Notes: generated from the letters alone by a model not told the origin. A stretch of DNA of 64,000 bases from Tetraselmis striata (GCA_006384855.1 VCJN01001147.1:62001-126000), one strand, 5' to 3'; numbered from the stretch's first letter, positions 25,055 through 36,697 are shown. Numbers and translations: made by a program.

Positions 25055-27211
25055 CTTCCCACCCGCAAGCTGCGCCTCGCTGACCGCCGCCTTCGCGTGC
25101 TCCAGCTTGGCGTCCACGTACGGCTGCAGCGCCGCGTACAGGTCCGCCATGCCCTCGCCATGCGCCGCCGAGATGGCGACCGGCTCGCCCAGCCCCAGCG
25201 CCTCCGCCTCGGCCAGCACCACCGCGTTCTCCGCCTCCCCTGCGCCGCGCCGCCCCCGGGCCGTCAGCCCGCACCGGCGCCGTCGCTCGCCGGTGCCCAC
25301 CATTACGCATCAGGCCAGGGTGCTTGCTCTCCCGCTGTCGCGTGCCCGCCCTAGGACCCCTGGGACCTTCAGGTGCGTTGCCGCCCCCCGGGTCGCACTG
25401 ATGGTCACTGACGCACGGCAAGCACCTCCGGTCACCCATGGGCATGTGCACGATGGATGCCAGCGGGACCCCCATGCGCTTCCTTGCTGACGCAGCTACC
25501 ACAGCGCTCTGATCAGCGGCAATTCCGCTTTCTGTCCATAGTGTAAATACCCGTGGGGGCGGCGCACCCGTGAGAACCCTTATTATAAGCCTCCCTGATC
25601 GGGCTTGTGTGCAACCTATGGGAGCATTCGCTAAAGTTCCGCTGTAGTTTCGTTTTCTGTTGATCCCTGGCAGGCAGGGCAGGTTGATTGCTATCCGCGG
25701 TGCTATCTCATCGGCACCCGCAGCTATCATGTCAACATTGACCAGCACCAGTACCGCATCCTCACCCTTGTCGTCAAATGCATCGAGAACACCGCCGCAT
25801 GGGGCCCTTCCTCGCGCTCGGTGGGAATACCGGGTTAGCATGCAGGAGGGGTGAAGTGGGCGGGGGTGGAGGGCACACCGGTGTGCGTGCGCCGCTCGCA
25901 CTTGTTGGCGGTGACGATGATCTGCGACTTGATGTTGGCGCGCATCCAGTTGGCGATCTCCTCGTCGGCTGCGGGGCGCGGCGAGGGTAAAGGGGGGTCT
26001 CAGCATGATGCTGGTAGTTGCCTTGGTGGGGGGGGTGACATGAGGGAGCCGCAGGGAAGGGGGGGGAAGGGAGGGGGGGCAGTGGCTGACCTGGTAGCAG
26101 CCCCTCGCGAGCGTCCTGTGCCGCGGTGCAGGCATCAGCCAGGGAGGGGTCAGGCGTGCGGGTAGGCCGGGGTGAGCGCAGGGGTGGGAAGGGTGGGGGG
26201 ATGAGGAGGGCGCGGGGGCGTCACCAGCATGAAAAGCGTCACGTCGCTGCGCTGCATCATGCGCCCCGTCAGCTGCGCGGCGCGCCCCTGCAGTGACCAG
26301 TGGCAGGTGGCGATCAGATGGGGAGGACTGTCAGCGGCGGCTGCATGAGGTTGGGAATAAGGCGGGAGAGGGGGGGGGGGGGGGGGGGGGGGCTTGCCTG
26401 CAGGGAGGAGGTGGGCAGGAAGGGCTCCAGCCCGGAGGTGTCCACCACGCGGAAAAACCATGTCGCCCAGCTGCCCCACGCCCTCGCGGTAGTCCCGCGT
26501 CACGTGGCTCCCGGGCGTGTCAAAGACCTGAGCCCCACACACCCCGCGGCCCTCAGCCCGCACGCACCACCGCTGGGTTGGGGAGGGGGGGGGGCTGTGA
26601 CAGGGCACGGCGCCGCCCGCACCAGTGCCTCCTTACGCCGGACGAGCCGGTTGTACAGCGCCGACTTGCCGACGTTGGGGCGCCCCACCAAGCACACCTG
26701 CGCACAGCCAGCCCGCCACAGCTTTCCCGTCTGTCACACTTTCGTCGTTATCTTGTGTGCCACCCCTCCCCCTATGTCCCCGTCTTTAGCTGCCGGTGGT
26801 GCGGTGGGGTACAATCAGTACTCTCGGCACTCGACAGTCCAGGCACTCTGGGTACTATGAGGAATAGGATGCGTAATAATAATAGCTATCGATCGGGCCT
26901 CTCAGGGGTGCCGCAAATGAGAATATTCGCAGCTGATGCGAGTCGCCATCAGCGCGCACCTGCGGCAAAAGGTCCGCGTCGAGGGAGTCCAGTTCCGAGC
27001 TTCGAGCGTCCACCCGCCGACGGCTGCGCCTGTTCTTTCCCCCGCCAGCGCTTACGCCCGCCAGGTCCGCAGCCGCGGCTGGCCGGCAAGTAGCGTACGA
27101 GATGTCGCAGCGTGGCGGCCCAAGGGTGCCCGCCCCGGGGGCGCTGCCAGCCATCGCGGCCCATCGGGGTGCAGCCGCCGCCCAGAAGCGCGCGGCCGCT
27201 CGCCGTGCCAT
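18076..27211 (-). CDS. der: Der (EngA) double GTPase, ribosome assembly, probably plastid-targeted
   Basis: Thirteen exons (high to low): 27211-26960, 26697-26623, 26527-26398, 26287-26225, 26115-26091, 25968-25879, 25239-25063, 23253-23186, 22137-21974, 20725-20605, 19799-19604, 18970-18807, 18276-18076. Phases agree at all junctions and give 574 aa. GTPase domain 1: G-R-P-N-V-G-K-S (residues 89-96), D-T-S-G (138-141), N-K-C-E (203-206), I-S-A (234-236). Domain 2: G-L-P-N-V-G-K-S-T (289-297), D-T-A-G (336-339), N-K-A-D (413-416). A C-terminal KH-like domain follows (N-R-R-I-G-T-G-E-L-N; K-I-K-Y-I-T-Q; P-P-T-F). Der family proteins act in large ribosomal subunit maturation. The first 84 residues are an Arg/Ala-rich extension typical of organelle import. 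Exon 3 has one extra base in an A5 run on plus at 26453-26457, which breaks the frame unless it is an error. Exons 3 and 11 end at GC donors. Exon 5 is 25 nt. Confidence 0.95.
19080..19215 (-). repeat. IR150 repeat in a Der intron
   Basis: The core AACCCGCCTTGCCAGCC is at 19114-19130. Read on minus, it shares with other copies a G-G-G-C-T-T ... G-C-A-A-C-C-T-T start, TTCGTCTGCATTTGAC, and a GTTATTACCGC end. It lies in intron 11 of Der. Confidence 0.75.
20030..20170 (-). repeat. IR150 repeat in a Der intron
   Basis: The core ACCCGCCCCGCCTGCCAGAG is at 20071-20090, flanked by GGTAATGAGAAC and TCAAATGTAGACG as in the neighbouring copies. It lies in intron 10. Confidence 0.75.
20257..20285 (-). 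repeat. A-tailed repeat R1, short copy
   Basis: CGCCCCCGGGACAGGACT at 20269-20286 equals the 3' end of R1 (copies at 902 and 37531) and is preceded on plus by TTTGTTTGTT, the counterpart of the A-rich tail. Only the end of the unit is kept. Confidence 0.6.
21117..21310 (-). mobile_element. LINE B fragment in a Der intron
   Basis: The minus strand matches LINE B just upstream of its 3' end (compare 49290-49445 on plus). Shared words include AACGACCAGAAA, GACCACCGCCC and ATGACCCGGGTCATAGC. The terminal ~190 bases of LINE B are missing, so this is not a simple 3'-anchored insertion; deletion or rearrangement followed. It lies in intron 9 of Der. Confidence 0.8.
21580..21715 (+). repeat. IR150 repeat in a Der intron
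   Basis: Family landmarks in order: TCTAATTGGGCTCGCAGGCA, AAAGTTTTGTCTGCGTG, then CTCTGACAGGCCGGGCGGGT near 21659-21678, and an end at ACCGCGTCGGCTCCC. Confidence 0.75.
22855..23015 (+). repeat. IR150 repeat in a Der intron, one of the best copies
   Basis: Shows the whole series: CAGATTGGGCTTGGATGCCA, GCAGTTCCG, AAATTTGACCTCTGGCAGGC, GGGGCGGGTTCCCATTCGCA, and an end at ATTACCGTGCCGGCAGCC. Confidence 0.8.
23571..23646. repeat. Compound microsatellite
   Basis: GTAT repeats pass into GT repeats and then GA repeats within a Der intron. Simple-sequence DNA; no other role seen. Confidence 0.9.
23828..23915 (+). repeat. IR150 repeat, truncated copy in a Der intron
   Basis: The 5' part is present (CTCAAATTGGGGACTGCATG, CAACCTGTAAGAACG, CTACAGTTCCG, TTTCGTCTGG) but the G-rich core is missing. 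Confidence 0.65.
24130..24183. repeat. C22 tract joined to a CA microsatellite
   Basis: A run of C from 24130 to 24151 is followed directly by CA repeats to 24183, inside Der intron 7. On the gene's sense strand this is a TG repeat followed by a G-run. Confidence 0.9.
24300..24760. other. AT-rich island inside a Der intron
   Basis: Base composition shifts sharply to AT-rich compared with the flanks. No ORF with a recognisable domain (the open frame 24311-24757 has none). It may be an old insertion. Confidence 0.5.
24900..24985 (+). repeat. IR150 repeat, partial copy in a Der intron
   Basis: TTTCGTCTACGTTTGACCTC followed by TGGCGGGC and CATGCGCAGTGTTC matches the middle of the family; the G-rich core is shortened. 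Confidence 0.55.
25580..25735 (+). repeat. IR150 repeat in a Der intron
   Basis: Landmarks: TGATCGGGCTTGTGTGCAAC, CATTCGCTAAAGTTCCGCTG, ATCCCTGGCAGGCAGGGCAG, GCGGTGCTATCTCATCGGCA. It lies in intron 6. Confidence 0.8.
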
Positions 27212-30200
27212 GCTGTCGACGGTCGGAATATGGGCCAGAGCCGTCAGGGTGGATAGCGCAGCCCTTTGCACCGCCACCAAGCAATCGCTACCTCGGATGA
27301 AGTGGTGGAGTTGGCTGCTTGAGCACTACAGGCACTCGTACTTGTACCTGTCGCGGCGAGGTGCGCCAGACGAAATAAAAGAGGTTTGCTTGCTTATGGG
27401 ACGCTGTGGTGGCGTGAGAAGCAGATAGCGACTAGCGAGGGACTACCGCCAGCAGGTACCTGTAGTGTGATCGGCAGCCAGTGGGTGCGCCGCCGGCGAT
27501 TCCCGCCGCCGCAATTAAAAGGAATAGTCGCGATATTTAGGGCCAACATACGGTAGCTATAGCAGCGACTTAGGACTACCTGAATGAGGATTGGCGACTA
27601 CATTTGCGCCTTGACGTTGCGCAAACGCGCGCGCGCTGCTGTGGACGACGACGATTAGTAGCGATTAGCGACTTTATGTAGCGAGTATGCAATCCTCATC
27701 TATTGCCAATGATCGCAATTGGGCTTATGTCTCTCTTCTGCTGGCAACCTTTCATAGTTGCTGTTAGTTCTGTTGTAGTGCGCTGCGCTTCTGTGAAAGC
27801 CCTGATGTAATTACAGTTTATCGCAATTGTCAATGATCGCTACTGCTGGCTACGGGTACTAGTACCCGTACCGGCGGCATATCTCCATACAGTACATACT
27901 CGTGCTGGTACTACACACTGTATAGTCGTAGGTATATTTACATCATCGGGATCCATCCTCATATACCTCTCCACATAAGTATGGGGTTTGCGAATTCGAT
28001 CGACATGCCCATATGCTGCGCGGCTTAACTGGGGCCGTGCGCGCGTGCATGCATGTTACTCAGAGTCTCAGGGCTGTATGGCTTGCTGCTGGGGGAATGC
28101 TGTGTTAGCGCGACACACCCGATATTGCCACACGGTATTGCACCGTTGCCGTCAACACTTTCAGTTAGCCAAAAGCAGAGCTTCTGCTAACGCTAACCCT
28201 TCAAAACTACAAATAGCGCCACTCGTGTGCATACATAGGCATGGGACACCCTAGCCCCCGTAAGCATACCCCCACATCACCCAACATCACCCTTGGTATG
28301 ATAACTACCCACAATGCATGTAGGGCATTGAAATTAGGTCATTCAAGGTGTAGTGGACCAAACCCTACGTGTCAAGGACGATGTTTATATGCAAAATCAT
28401 GGACAAAATGCGGCTGTGATCGTTGCACGTGCAAGTGGAAGATGGTTCTCGCCGCGCCTCTGCCAAAGAGCAAAGCTTTTCTATAGTAGTACATGCGCCG
28501 CGCATGCTCATAACTATGCGCCATCGTGAGCCTAGTGGCACGGCAATGGCGTGCACCTTAGTGCGTCGATGCTGGTGGAAATGATATGTTGTGAAAGAGG
28601 GATCCGGCATGGCGGCCGTGGACATCGCTCAAGGGGGGCATCATGTGCCAAGTATGAGTGGTCCGTGCACAATTACACACCACGCACTGTCCCGCCACTG
28701 TGTATCAGGTTTTGAGATCCACTTGGCGTAAAGTTCCACGCCAATGTGTTGACCACACGCTGTCACAGACGTCGATTTTGACCTTGCCTATTTTTCTATA
28801 CACTCATATAGTGCCTAAACGACCTCGGACGACCGTGCTGCCGATGAAGAAATTGTAGTTCTGCTCGCGTAGATGTTAGTAGTGTAAAAATAAATACATT
28901 CTGACATTTAATCGCAACGCACTGAGTGATACCGCGAGTTTGAGAGCTGCATCTCAAAGGCAGCACAGCAGTGGCGATGGTATCACACCACATCGTGCAC
29001 GGCCATCCCGGGCACCATGCAATGGTCGATGCATGCGCGGCGGCACGTGCGGGGCACCAACCCCCGTTGTTTTTGAGGTATTGGAAACGCTCCATGTGGC
29101 GCAAAGTGGCACTCGTGTACGAACCTTGTTATATAGGGCCAAAAGGCTTGCTTACACCCTATTGAGATGAAAACTGCAAATAAATGTGCACCATTCCAGG
29201 ATTTTAGGTCATAAACTCTAGATTTAGCTGCCCTATACTATTCCTAAACTCGGATTCGGCGAGAAAGGGGACTAGGACTTATGCGGATGGGTGTAAAATT
29301 ATGAATTCATGACCCACGAATGACCTACAATATGCTGTGTGACCCAGGCACAGCTCATCTATACTATGGTAGCGCGTAGGCGGCGAAAAACATCGATAAA
29401 CGGCGGTGTCTGGCCCTGGTTGCGACATCCTTCTAGCGTTATTTTCCCGTTATTATATTCAGCTATTACCTGTAGTCTATTCTGTTATGATATGGCTACG
29501 AAACGCGCCCAAGCAGCCCGGAGGCCTGGGAGTTGCTAAAGGGCATCACCCGACATTCGCCTGTTTCTGTTTCATTGCTGAAGTTCCATCGTAGCATTTG
29601 TTTTTTTCAGACGGTGCTCACTTAGGATTAGGTCGTGATTGTCTACACCTACTGATCAGTGATTCCTGGCACGGGTACATCACGGCGTTTGCAATGACCC
29701 CAATTACTCGAGCACTACCAGGATTATACATCAATATACAAATACGCGCGTTGTAGTTCATCATTGCTAGAGGCATTTGTATCCCATATATGTGAGATGC
29801 GATCCGACGCGGAAGCACAAGCCAGGCTTATGTAACAATAAAGCGCATAGTTATCGGTGTCACTATGATACCATGATTAACGTAATAAACTTAATATCGG
29901 TACTGCGCATATATAAGTGCGCATTCCTGTATCATCGCTATCTGACGATTATAAAAATGTATGTGAGCTTTCCCGAATAAATGGCGAGCAATACAAACTC
30001 AAACAATGTACTTAGTGCCATCCCTAACTGATTCGCAATATGACTAAGATGTATATATCAGTTTTCTTTGAGATGGTCAACACTTTTTCTATTTCTATAC
30101 TCACATTTTTTTTTCTACTTGACGCACTTGCATCCTAATAGACTGTCGAGTTGCCTTTCCACTGTAGTAGCACACGCTGCACTGACTCATCACTGACTCT

Positions 30201-31523
30201 TAGGAACTTGTTGGGTTGTTCACTGCTTTATCTATTTATATTGGTTACTCGGAACTTATCATTCCTGGTCTATTTATTTATGCAGTAGCGACTACTATCT
30301 AGCGGCGGATGATGAATGTTTGTCACGAATACGCTGCTGACCATAGTTGCTACCTGATGAACTGATGATAGTTTGTGCTGGAGTGAAGGAGGGGCCCCAT
30401 CATACATTTCATATTCAATGTGTGTGTACCGGTATGTGCTGGCGAGCGTGAAACACTATCTGCTGCTGTACAGGCGGAACAACTCTTACACCCGTATATG
30501 CAACACGCGCTACTCGTATATGCAACACGCGCGCGGTGGGTCACGGGCACGGGCTGACATATGTAGTCGGTTATTTGAGGCGCCCATGCGTTATGAGTGC
30601 ATCACACGCCGCGATATCATAGCGCGCTACAGCAACGAGCGACGTGCATTTGTCGTCCGTATATGAGATGGCGTCTGCCTACTATACGCCGTGCTATCCG
30701 CGCCCGCCATGCTGCATGTACAAATAACGCCCGCAGCACGAGTCGTTGTTGCCGCATTGTGGCCTAGCTATGGTCAGCTGATCGGCGAGCGCACTAGGCT
30801 GGATGTATCGTCTATTGCTGTGACAATCATCGGGGTGCTACACAAGTAAGAACACCGCCAACAAGCAGCATGGTGCGAGATACATAAAAGCAGGCAGACA
30901 AGTTCTTGCATCAATGTATGCATAGATACAGTCGCATCGCTGCGTCGGGATGTATCGACCGTTTCCAACATGTATCGACCGTTTCTTGGCGAGTTTCCTC
31001 TCCTGCTTGCGCTAGAGGGGGCTATTGCTGAAAGTCGGCACAAACACGCAGCTGATAAACACTCGAAATGGCTACCTCGTCTCCTGCTCGGCGTGCATGG
31101 GGGGTTGTATACTGTGAAATGCAAAGCCTGACGGCCAGTTTCTAGCTCTATGTAAGTCGTACCCATAGTATCAATATTGCATGACAATTCATTACATGAT
31201 AATGACAGGCAGTACCTACACTGTGTTTCTTATAATTGCTGGAAGGCGTTATAATCAGCGAGGCGTCCTCACAGCATGGGCAGTTGTTGCCCATGTAAAA
31301 TGAACATGTAATTGCCGGGGGGTATTGAACATGTTGGAGGCGGACAGAGGTGCGGTTGATGGCGGAGCCCCCCTCGACGGTGGGCCCTCCTATAATCCTT
31401 TCACACAAGCTAGCGCAGCCTTAAGGCATACGCATGCAGCCAAGCACACCCCAGCCCTCTTCCTGCGCTCTCGATCACTCGGTGCCTGTCAGCTGGTGGA
31501 AGGGTTGGCTAATCAATGGCCGC
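27212..31523. other. Intergenic region upstream of Der and downstream of the glycosyltransferase gene
   Basis: No convincing gene in 4.3 kb. The Der promoter should lie at its left end. 27.4-27.9 kb is dense in TAGCGACTA and GTACCCGTA words, and a LINE B scrap with target duplication is at 27712-27829. From about 28.1 to 31.2 kb the DNA is AT-rich with many short ORFs lacking domains. Confidence 0.5.
27712..27829 (+). mobile_element. LINE B 98-bp 3' scrap with 10-bp target duplication
   Basis: 27722-27819 matches the last ~95 bases of LINE B (GGCTTATGTCTCTCTTCTGC, TGGCAACCTTTCATAGTTGC, then CTGATGTAATT at the end). It is flanked by the exact direct repeat ATCGCAATTG at 27712-27721 and 27820-27829. 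This is an extremely 5'-truncated target-primed insertion. Confidence 0.85.
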
Positions 31524-34500
31524 TCAGCAGGTGGCGGGCATATTGGCGTGGCACTCAGGGTGCTTGCTCCGCTCCGCTTTCGCCTCCGCCAGGCGCTCCT
31601 TGCCCACAGTGAGCTCCAGGAAGGCCTGCAGCCGCAGCGCGGAGCGCCATCGGCCGTAGTGCTCCGTGATCCAGGCCCGCGGCGCCAGGCCGGCCGCAAA
31701 CTCCGGGCTGCGCAGCCGCTCGATGGCGGCGCGCACGTCGTCCTTGCCGCTGAAGAAGACGCCGGTGCGGTCGTTGATGTACTTCCAGCCGCCCACGATG
31801 TTGACGTTCATCAGGACCGGCACGTTCAGCGCCAGCGCCTCGGCCGCCGAGCGCGGGGAGGCGTCTGCCACGCTGGGCGTGAACATCGCGCGCGAGCGCG
31901 CTACGTCCGCGAGCCAGTCGATTGTCCCCTCTGCGCGCGGCGAAAAAGCCGGGGGGGGGGGGGGGGGGGTCAGGATCCCAATGTCCATCATCGCTCAGAA
32001 AAACAGCCATATGTCAACCTAGCATTCCCAAACAAAAGTCTGCAGTGTCCACGAAGCAGACAATGGTCCTCCATTGCCCTCAGTTCGTGCGAGCAAGTAG
32101 GGCACGGTTATAAAGTGTCCCAGTCCATGAGCCTGCCAGCAATAACCAGTCCCAACAAAATACGCTCCGGTACTTTCGTGGCGAAACCCGCAGTACTGTC
32201 ACAGCTGCCATGGGAAGTACAGTGGCACCGGGTTTGAGTCGTCGGCGGCACATGCGCTGCCTCCTGGTCAGCGAACCTTGCAGGCACGGTGCGGGAAAGG
32301 GACGGCTGTCCGAGTGGGCGCCGCTCACCGAACGGGCGGTACACCAGCTGCCCGCTGTCCACGTAGCGAGCCAGCTCGGGCGTGTCCTTCTTGACGTCGC
32401 GCGTGGTGAGCACCTTGAGCCCCATCTCCATCATCACCACCAGGCAGTCCTTGGCCAGCGTCCAGTTGCGGTTGTAGTCCTGCCACGGGCCGCCCTACGA
32501 ACCCCGGGGGCAGCGCTGCCTCCGTCAGAAACTACGCGGGCATTGGGACCCCACCGCACCCTGGTAATTGTGATACGACTTACTTCGTGGCGAAGTGTAG
32601 TAGGAATGGCGGCACGTGGCTGCTTTATGTATCGCATACATTGTCGGGCGCGAAGAACACCTAACTTTTCCTCACAGCATTCGGTGCCGGTAGCCCGTCT
32701 TAATTCTGTCTATAATTCCGATGTGATTGGGCTCTAAAGGGTAGAACGCGCTCTCTAGTCATATACGAATCGTTTTCGAACAATGTCGCGCGGGTACAGG
32801 ACCAGTTGTAACGGTCGGGTCACTGTTGGGACTGTGTTGCTGTACTGCGAGTTGAAATGGGTTTATTGGGCTTATTGCCCGAGACGAGCCACCATTGGCA
32901 GGACTATGTGTGGGACCGTGGGGTTGTGCCATCTGTCTTGTTGACAGGTGTGTTATAAAAGTGTAGTTGGGGTGCCATCATAGTCGTCGAAATGTCGAGG
33001 AGACGGAACGATGGCCAAATCAGTAGTCGCTACTGCAACGGCGACTATGGTAGTAACCCACCCGAAGTAGTCGCTAGTATAAATCGCAAATACTCGGAGA
33101 GGCGAATGCAGTATAAAGTTCCGCTCTTGGACTGGCGCAGGGGCAGCGGCATTCGCGCTGCGCCGGCGTTTTAAGTCTTTCGGTGCATGAGTGGGACGGG
33201 TTCGTAATCTACGGCTCGGAGTCATTGCCGTCAGGCTATACACAGGAGCGCAGGGACGCAGAGGGGCGACAGCGTTGGGGGAGCATAAATACCCACGTTG
33301 TCAACATAAACGAAATCAAACATCTTCGGGGGAGCATAAAGACCGACGGGCTTGATGGTGTCGGTGTCCACAAAGTCGCTGTGGCTGATGCGCACGCGCG
33401 GCACGCCGGCGGGCAGCACCGCCCCCGGGTCGCGCGCGCAGTGCAGCCAGCCGTCCAGCGCCTCGAACATGGCCCAGTCGTCCGGATTCTGCGCCGGGAG
33501 GGCAGGAGGCGATTCAGAGCCACTCGGCGCCCGCTACGGCCCAAGCATGCAATGGTCTTGGCGGGGCGGACGTCGGGCGGCGAGGGGCTCACTCTGCGCA
33601 CGTGGCGCCCGTCGTACGGGTTGTGCAACTCCTCGGGAAAGTGTTCGAAGGACATGACGCCGATGGCGATGTAGCCCGCGTTCTTCAGCCACCAGAACGC
33701 GCCGCGCTCCATCTCGCCCTGCGCGAAAGAGGATCGCACAGCCTGTCACCGCCCATTCTAGGCGTAACTCTGAAGGCGGGCAAAAACAGCGTCGGCGCGT
33801 CCCAGACTGCACTTCCGAACGGACCAGTAGATAAGTGCCCCTGAGCGTGTTAGCATGGGTGCGGCAGCGTCGTCACGTACGCCGTAGTACTCGTCGAGGT
33901 AGGGGCAGGTGACGCCCAGCACGCCGGTTTCCTTGCCATACCAGTCGCTGATGATGTTGTATGGCAGCTTGGGCATCTCGCGCCAGCTGGCGATGATGTA
34001 CCCAGGACGCTCCTTCTCCGGCGACCCCGCCGCCCGCCACTCGGCTTCGATCTCCTGCAGCGAATGCGCGGCAGGTATCACAATCAGAGCGGGCATTCAG
34101 ACTGCTGCCTGCCGGGCGAGGGGAGGTGACGACGACGACGACGGTGTGTGTGTGTGAATATGCGTGCGTGTGTGTGTGCGTGCGTTCGTGTGTGTGTGTG
34201 TGTTTTGGGGGTGGGGGCGGGGGGGATCGCACAAGCGCGCGCGTCTCCACGAGGTCGTCCAGGTCCAGCGGCCCCTCGTAGATCTTTCTGCTCACCAATC
34301 AGCAGCGGGCCAGTCGGGTGAGATACACAGCCGGGGCGACGGGCAGTGCACCAAGGGTCGGGGCGTCGTCGCCCACGGGTTTCATATGGGCCCTATATGC
34401 AGAACCCCCCCCCCCCCCCCCCCCCCACCGGGGGTCGCGAGAGGTCGTCGGCGGCCACAGCGGAACATAATCGTCGCCATCGTCCGGCACGGTAGCCCAG

Positions 34501-36697
34501 GTCGTCATGCCCGCAAAAGCAAGAGAAACCCAAAGTCCTGGAGGGAATCAGCAATACATCCCTGCAACCTGTGCGGCGTACACTCCTGATGCCGACTCCG
34601 CCCCAGATATTGGGGTCGGTGGCCTGACATATTGGGGTCCACGGCATGCTACTCGGTACATAAAAGAACGATCGATGTCTGTCTGCCATAGGTTTGTCGA
34701 CACATGGAGTTTGGCAGGCAAGGCGGGTTCTTGTTGGGCCTATTGTCATCACCGCACCCCAAATCACTATTAACCATCCAAAAAACGAACCGCAGGAGGT
34801 CACAGCGGCGCCATCCAAAGTCACATGCCATTTGACTGGCGAGACCGCTCTGCGCCCCGTCGACCCCCCCCCCCCCCTCCCCGCCTGCGGCCTCCAGCCT
34901 GCAAAAGGCTCTCACCGCGGCGCGAGCTCCTGTGTCGCACGCCTCATGTTGTGCTCCGCGAACTCCTTCATGCCGGTGAAGCGCAGGTCGTACGGCACGT
35001 GCAGGGCGTCGTACGCCTGCTCCAGCGTGAGCTCCTCGCCGGACGGTGGCTCCCCGGACCCGCCCGACAGCTTCTCCTCCATCAGATGCACTACAAGGCG
35101 GGGGGGAGGGGGGGGTGGGGGGTGGGTCATGCTGCTGCTGTCAGTAACAACGAATTGCAGCGTCCGTCATGATCAGCCCAGCTAGGCGTGCCGACGCGGT
35201 GGTGGGAACACCGCAGATAAGAGCTACATTCCTTGTGCGCCAGACGATAATGCAGATGAAAACATAGCGAACCTGGTACCAAAGAACCTGTTGGCAGCGT
35301 GCAACCCCAGTTTGAGACTTGCACCCCGGTGTGTTATAGATGCGCCGGCACCTGTACACCTGCTCATTGCATCGCCACTTGCCGGCACTCAAATGCAATT
35401 GTGCTTGCTGTTGCCATCCCCCCCCCCCCCCCCCCCCCGGCCCTCCCCTGCATGCCCCATATCATGTAGCCCTCACCGATCTCCTGAGACGCCTCATGGA
35501 GTTTCTCCTCTATCATCTCCCGCGCTGCCGCCTCCACACGCTTGGCTGCAGCAGAGCCAGCGAGAAAGGGGGTGGGGTTCAGGTCAGCAACCCTAGTATG
35601 GTCTAACGGCAGGCCGTGCCCCCCCCCCCCCCCCCCCCCGGGGTGCGCCCCTCACCGATCTGCTCCTCCACCTCGTCCAGCGAGTCACTCAGCAGCGCGA
35701 TGTCCTCACCCTGCAGCTGCCCTGCACACCGATTCCAGGGACGCCATCAGCGCGGCGGCCGGGCGCATGCGTCGGGGGTTCAGGGCGTCTGACCAGCCTC
35801 CGCAGGCACAATGGCAGGCGAAGGCGGCTGATCCCGCGGGCGCAGGCGTTTCGCCACAGTCATCACGACAGTCCCCCCCCCCCCCCCCCCCTCCCACCCA
35901 CCCACACCCCCGGGTGCTGACGTATGGTGCCAGGCAGGCAGATATACCCTCTGCCGCCACCGCTCCCACGGGCGCCGCAGCAGCGCTGAGCATGGCGGGT
36001 AACATTGCCATCGCCGCGTTTGCCCCCTCAGCAGCTAGTGGGGCAGCTGCCTGGCGGTGGTGCCCCCCTCCCCCCTGAGGACCCCCCCCCCCCCCCCCCC
36101 CCCCCGCGCGCGCGCGCGCTCTGTTGCACGTGTCGTCCTTCCAGGCAGCAATGGGCACTCTAGTCCACAGTGCCCTACCTACCTCCTCCTCAAAAACCTT
36201 TTTCATCTTTGCAGGGGAAGAGAGGGCATGAAGAAGAGGATGCCGCGGGAGGGGAGGGGGGGGGGGGGGGGGGGGGCAAAGGGGGAGAGGGGGTCACACC
36301 TGAACCCGCGGAGAATCCGGTGTGTGGGCCTGCATCCGGGAAATCAGCTGGTTCAGCACCTGAGCAGATAAAGTGGCAATGATACCGGGCGTGGAGGGTG
36401 AAGTGTGTGTGTGTGTGTGTGTTTGTGGGGGGGGGGGAGTGCACCTGGGAGCGCAGCATGAGAGTGGCTGAGCTGCATGCCGGCATAGATCCCATATGCC
36501 ACCCCCCCGCACAGTAGCAGCACAACTGCCGCTTGCACAGTGCTTGCCCCCGGCGCCGAGGTCAGCCCCTGAGCGCGCCGCTTGCGAGTCACCGGGCCTG
36601 GTAGCAGGCCATGGCTGCCGCCGCCGCGGCCGCCGCTCAACCGGGATGGCGAAGCGGGGGCGCCCACGATGCTGCGGGGTCTACCCAGGCCCGACAT
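31524..36697 (-). CDS. Type II membrane, Golgi-style glycosyltransferase-like protein
   Basis: About 12 exons (high to low): 36697-36445, 36359-36300, 36206-36183, 35710-35656, 35545-35477, 35090-34916, 34287-34233, 34054-33881, 33718-33593, 33488-33297, 32494-32329, 31930-31524; roughly 585 aa. Phases agree from exon 3 to the stop. Exon 1 has a short basic tail (T-R-K-R-R) and one membrane helix (V-Q-A-A-V-V-L-L-L-C-G-G-V-A-Y-G), then a Glu-rich, helical stem, the layout of Golgi glycosyltransferases. The catalytic region has Y-D-L-R-F-T-G, P-P-K-M-F-D-F-V-Y-V, Q-D-Y-N-R-N-W, and E-G-T-I-D-W-L-A-D followed by S-P-R-S-A-A-E-A-L-A-L-N-V-P-V-L-M-N, the last resembling the donor-binding end of GT-B enzymes. 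I recognise similar proteins in algae and stramenopiles but no named family. The exon 1/2 phase does not fit by one base. Substrate unknown. Confidence 0.8.
34143..34202. repeat. TG/CG microsatellite in an intron
   Basis: An interrupted TG repeat lies in the intron between exons 7 and 8 of the glycosyltransferase-like gene. Confidence 0.85.
34705..34765 (+). repeat. IR150 repeat, core only
   Basis: GGAGTTTGGCAGGCAAGGCG followed by GGTTCTTGTTGG and CTATTGTCATCACCGCACC matches the family core and 3' end. It lies in an intron of the glycosyltransferase-like gene. Confidence 0.6.
35195..35345 (-). repeat. IR150 repeat in a glycosyltransferase-gene intron
   Basis: Read on minus: CAAACTGGGGTTGCACGC, GGTTCGCTATG, TTTTCATCTGCATTATCGTC, GCGGTGTTCCCACCACCGCG, TCGGC. 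The order matches the family although the G-rich core has diverged. Confidence 0.65.
36402..36424. repeat. GT microsatellite next to a G-run
   Basis: A GT repeat is followed by an 11-base G-run in the first intron of the glycosyltransferase-like gene; on the sense strand a C-run follows the donor, then CA repeats. Confidence 0.85.

Noticed and set aside
24963-26135. 390-codon minus-strand ORF in the Der gene
   Set aside because: It runs through introns, an IR150 repeat and a 28-base homopolymer; only the parts equal to Der exons are conserved, and some of those in another frame.
21974-26697. Two separate GTPase genes instead of one Der
   Set aside because: Exon phases join continuously from the first to the second GTPase domain and on into the KH-like end, the standard Der order.
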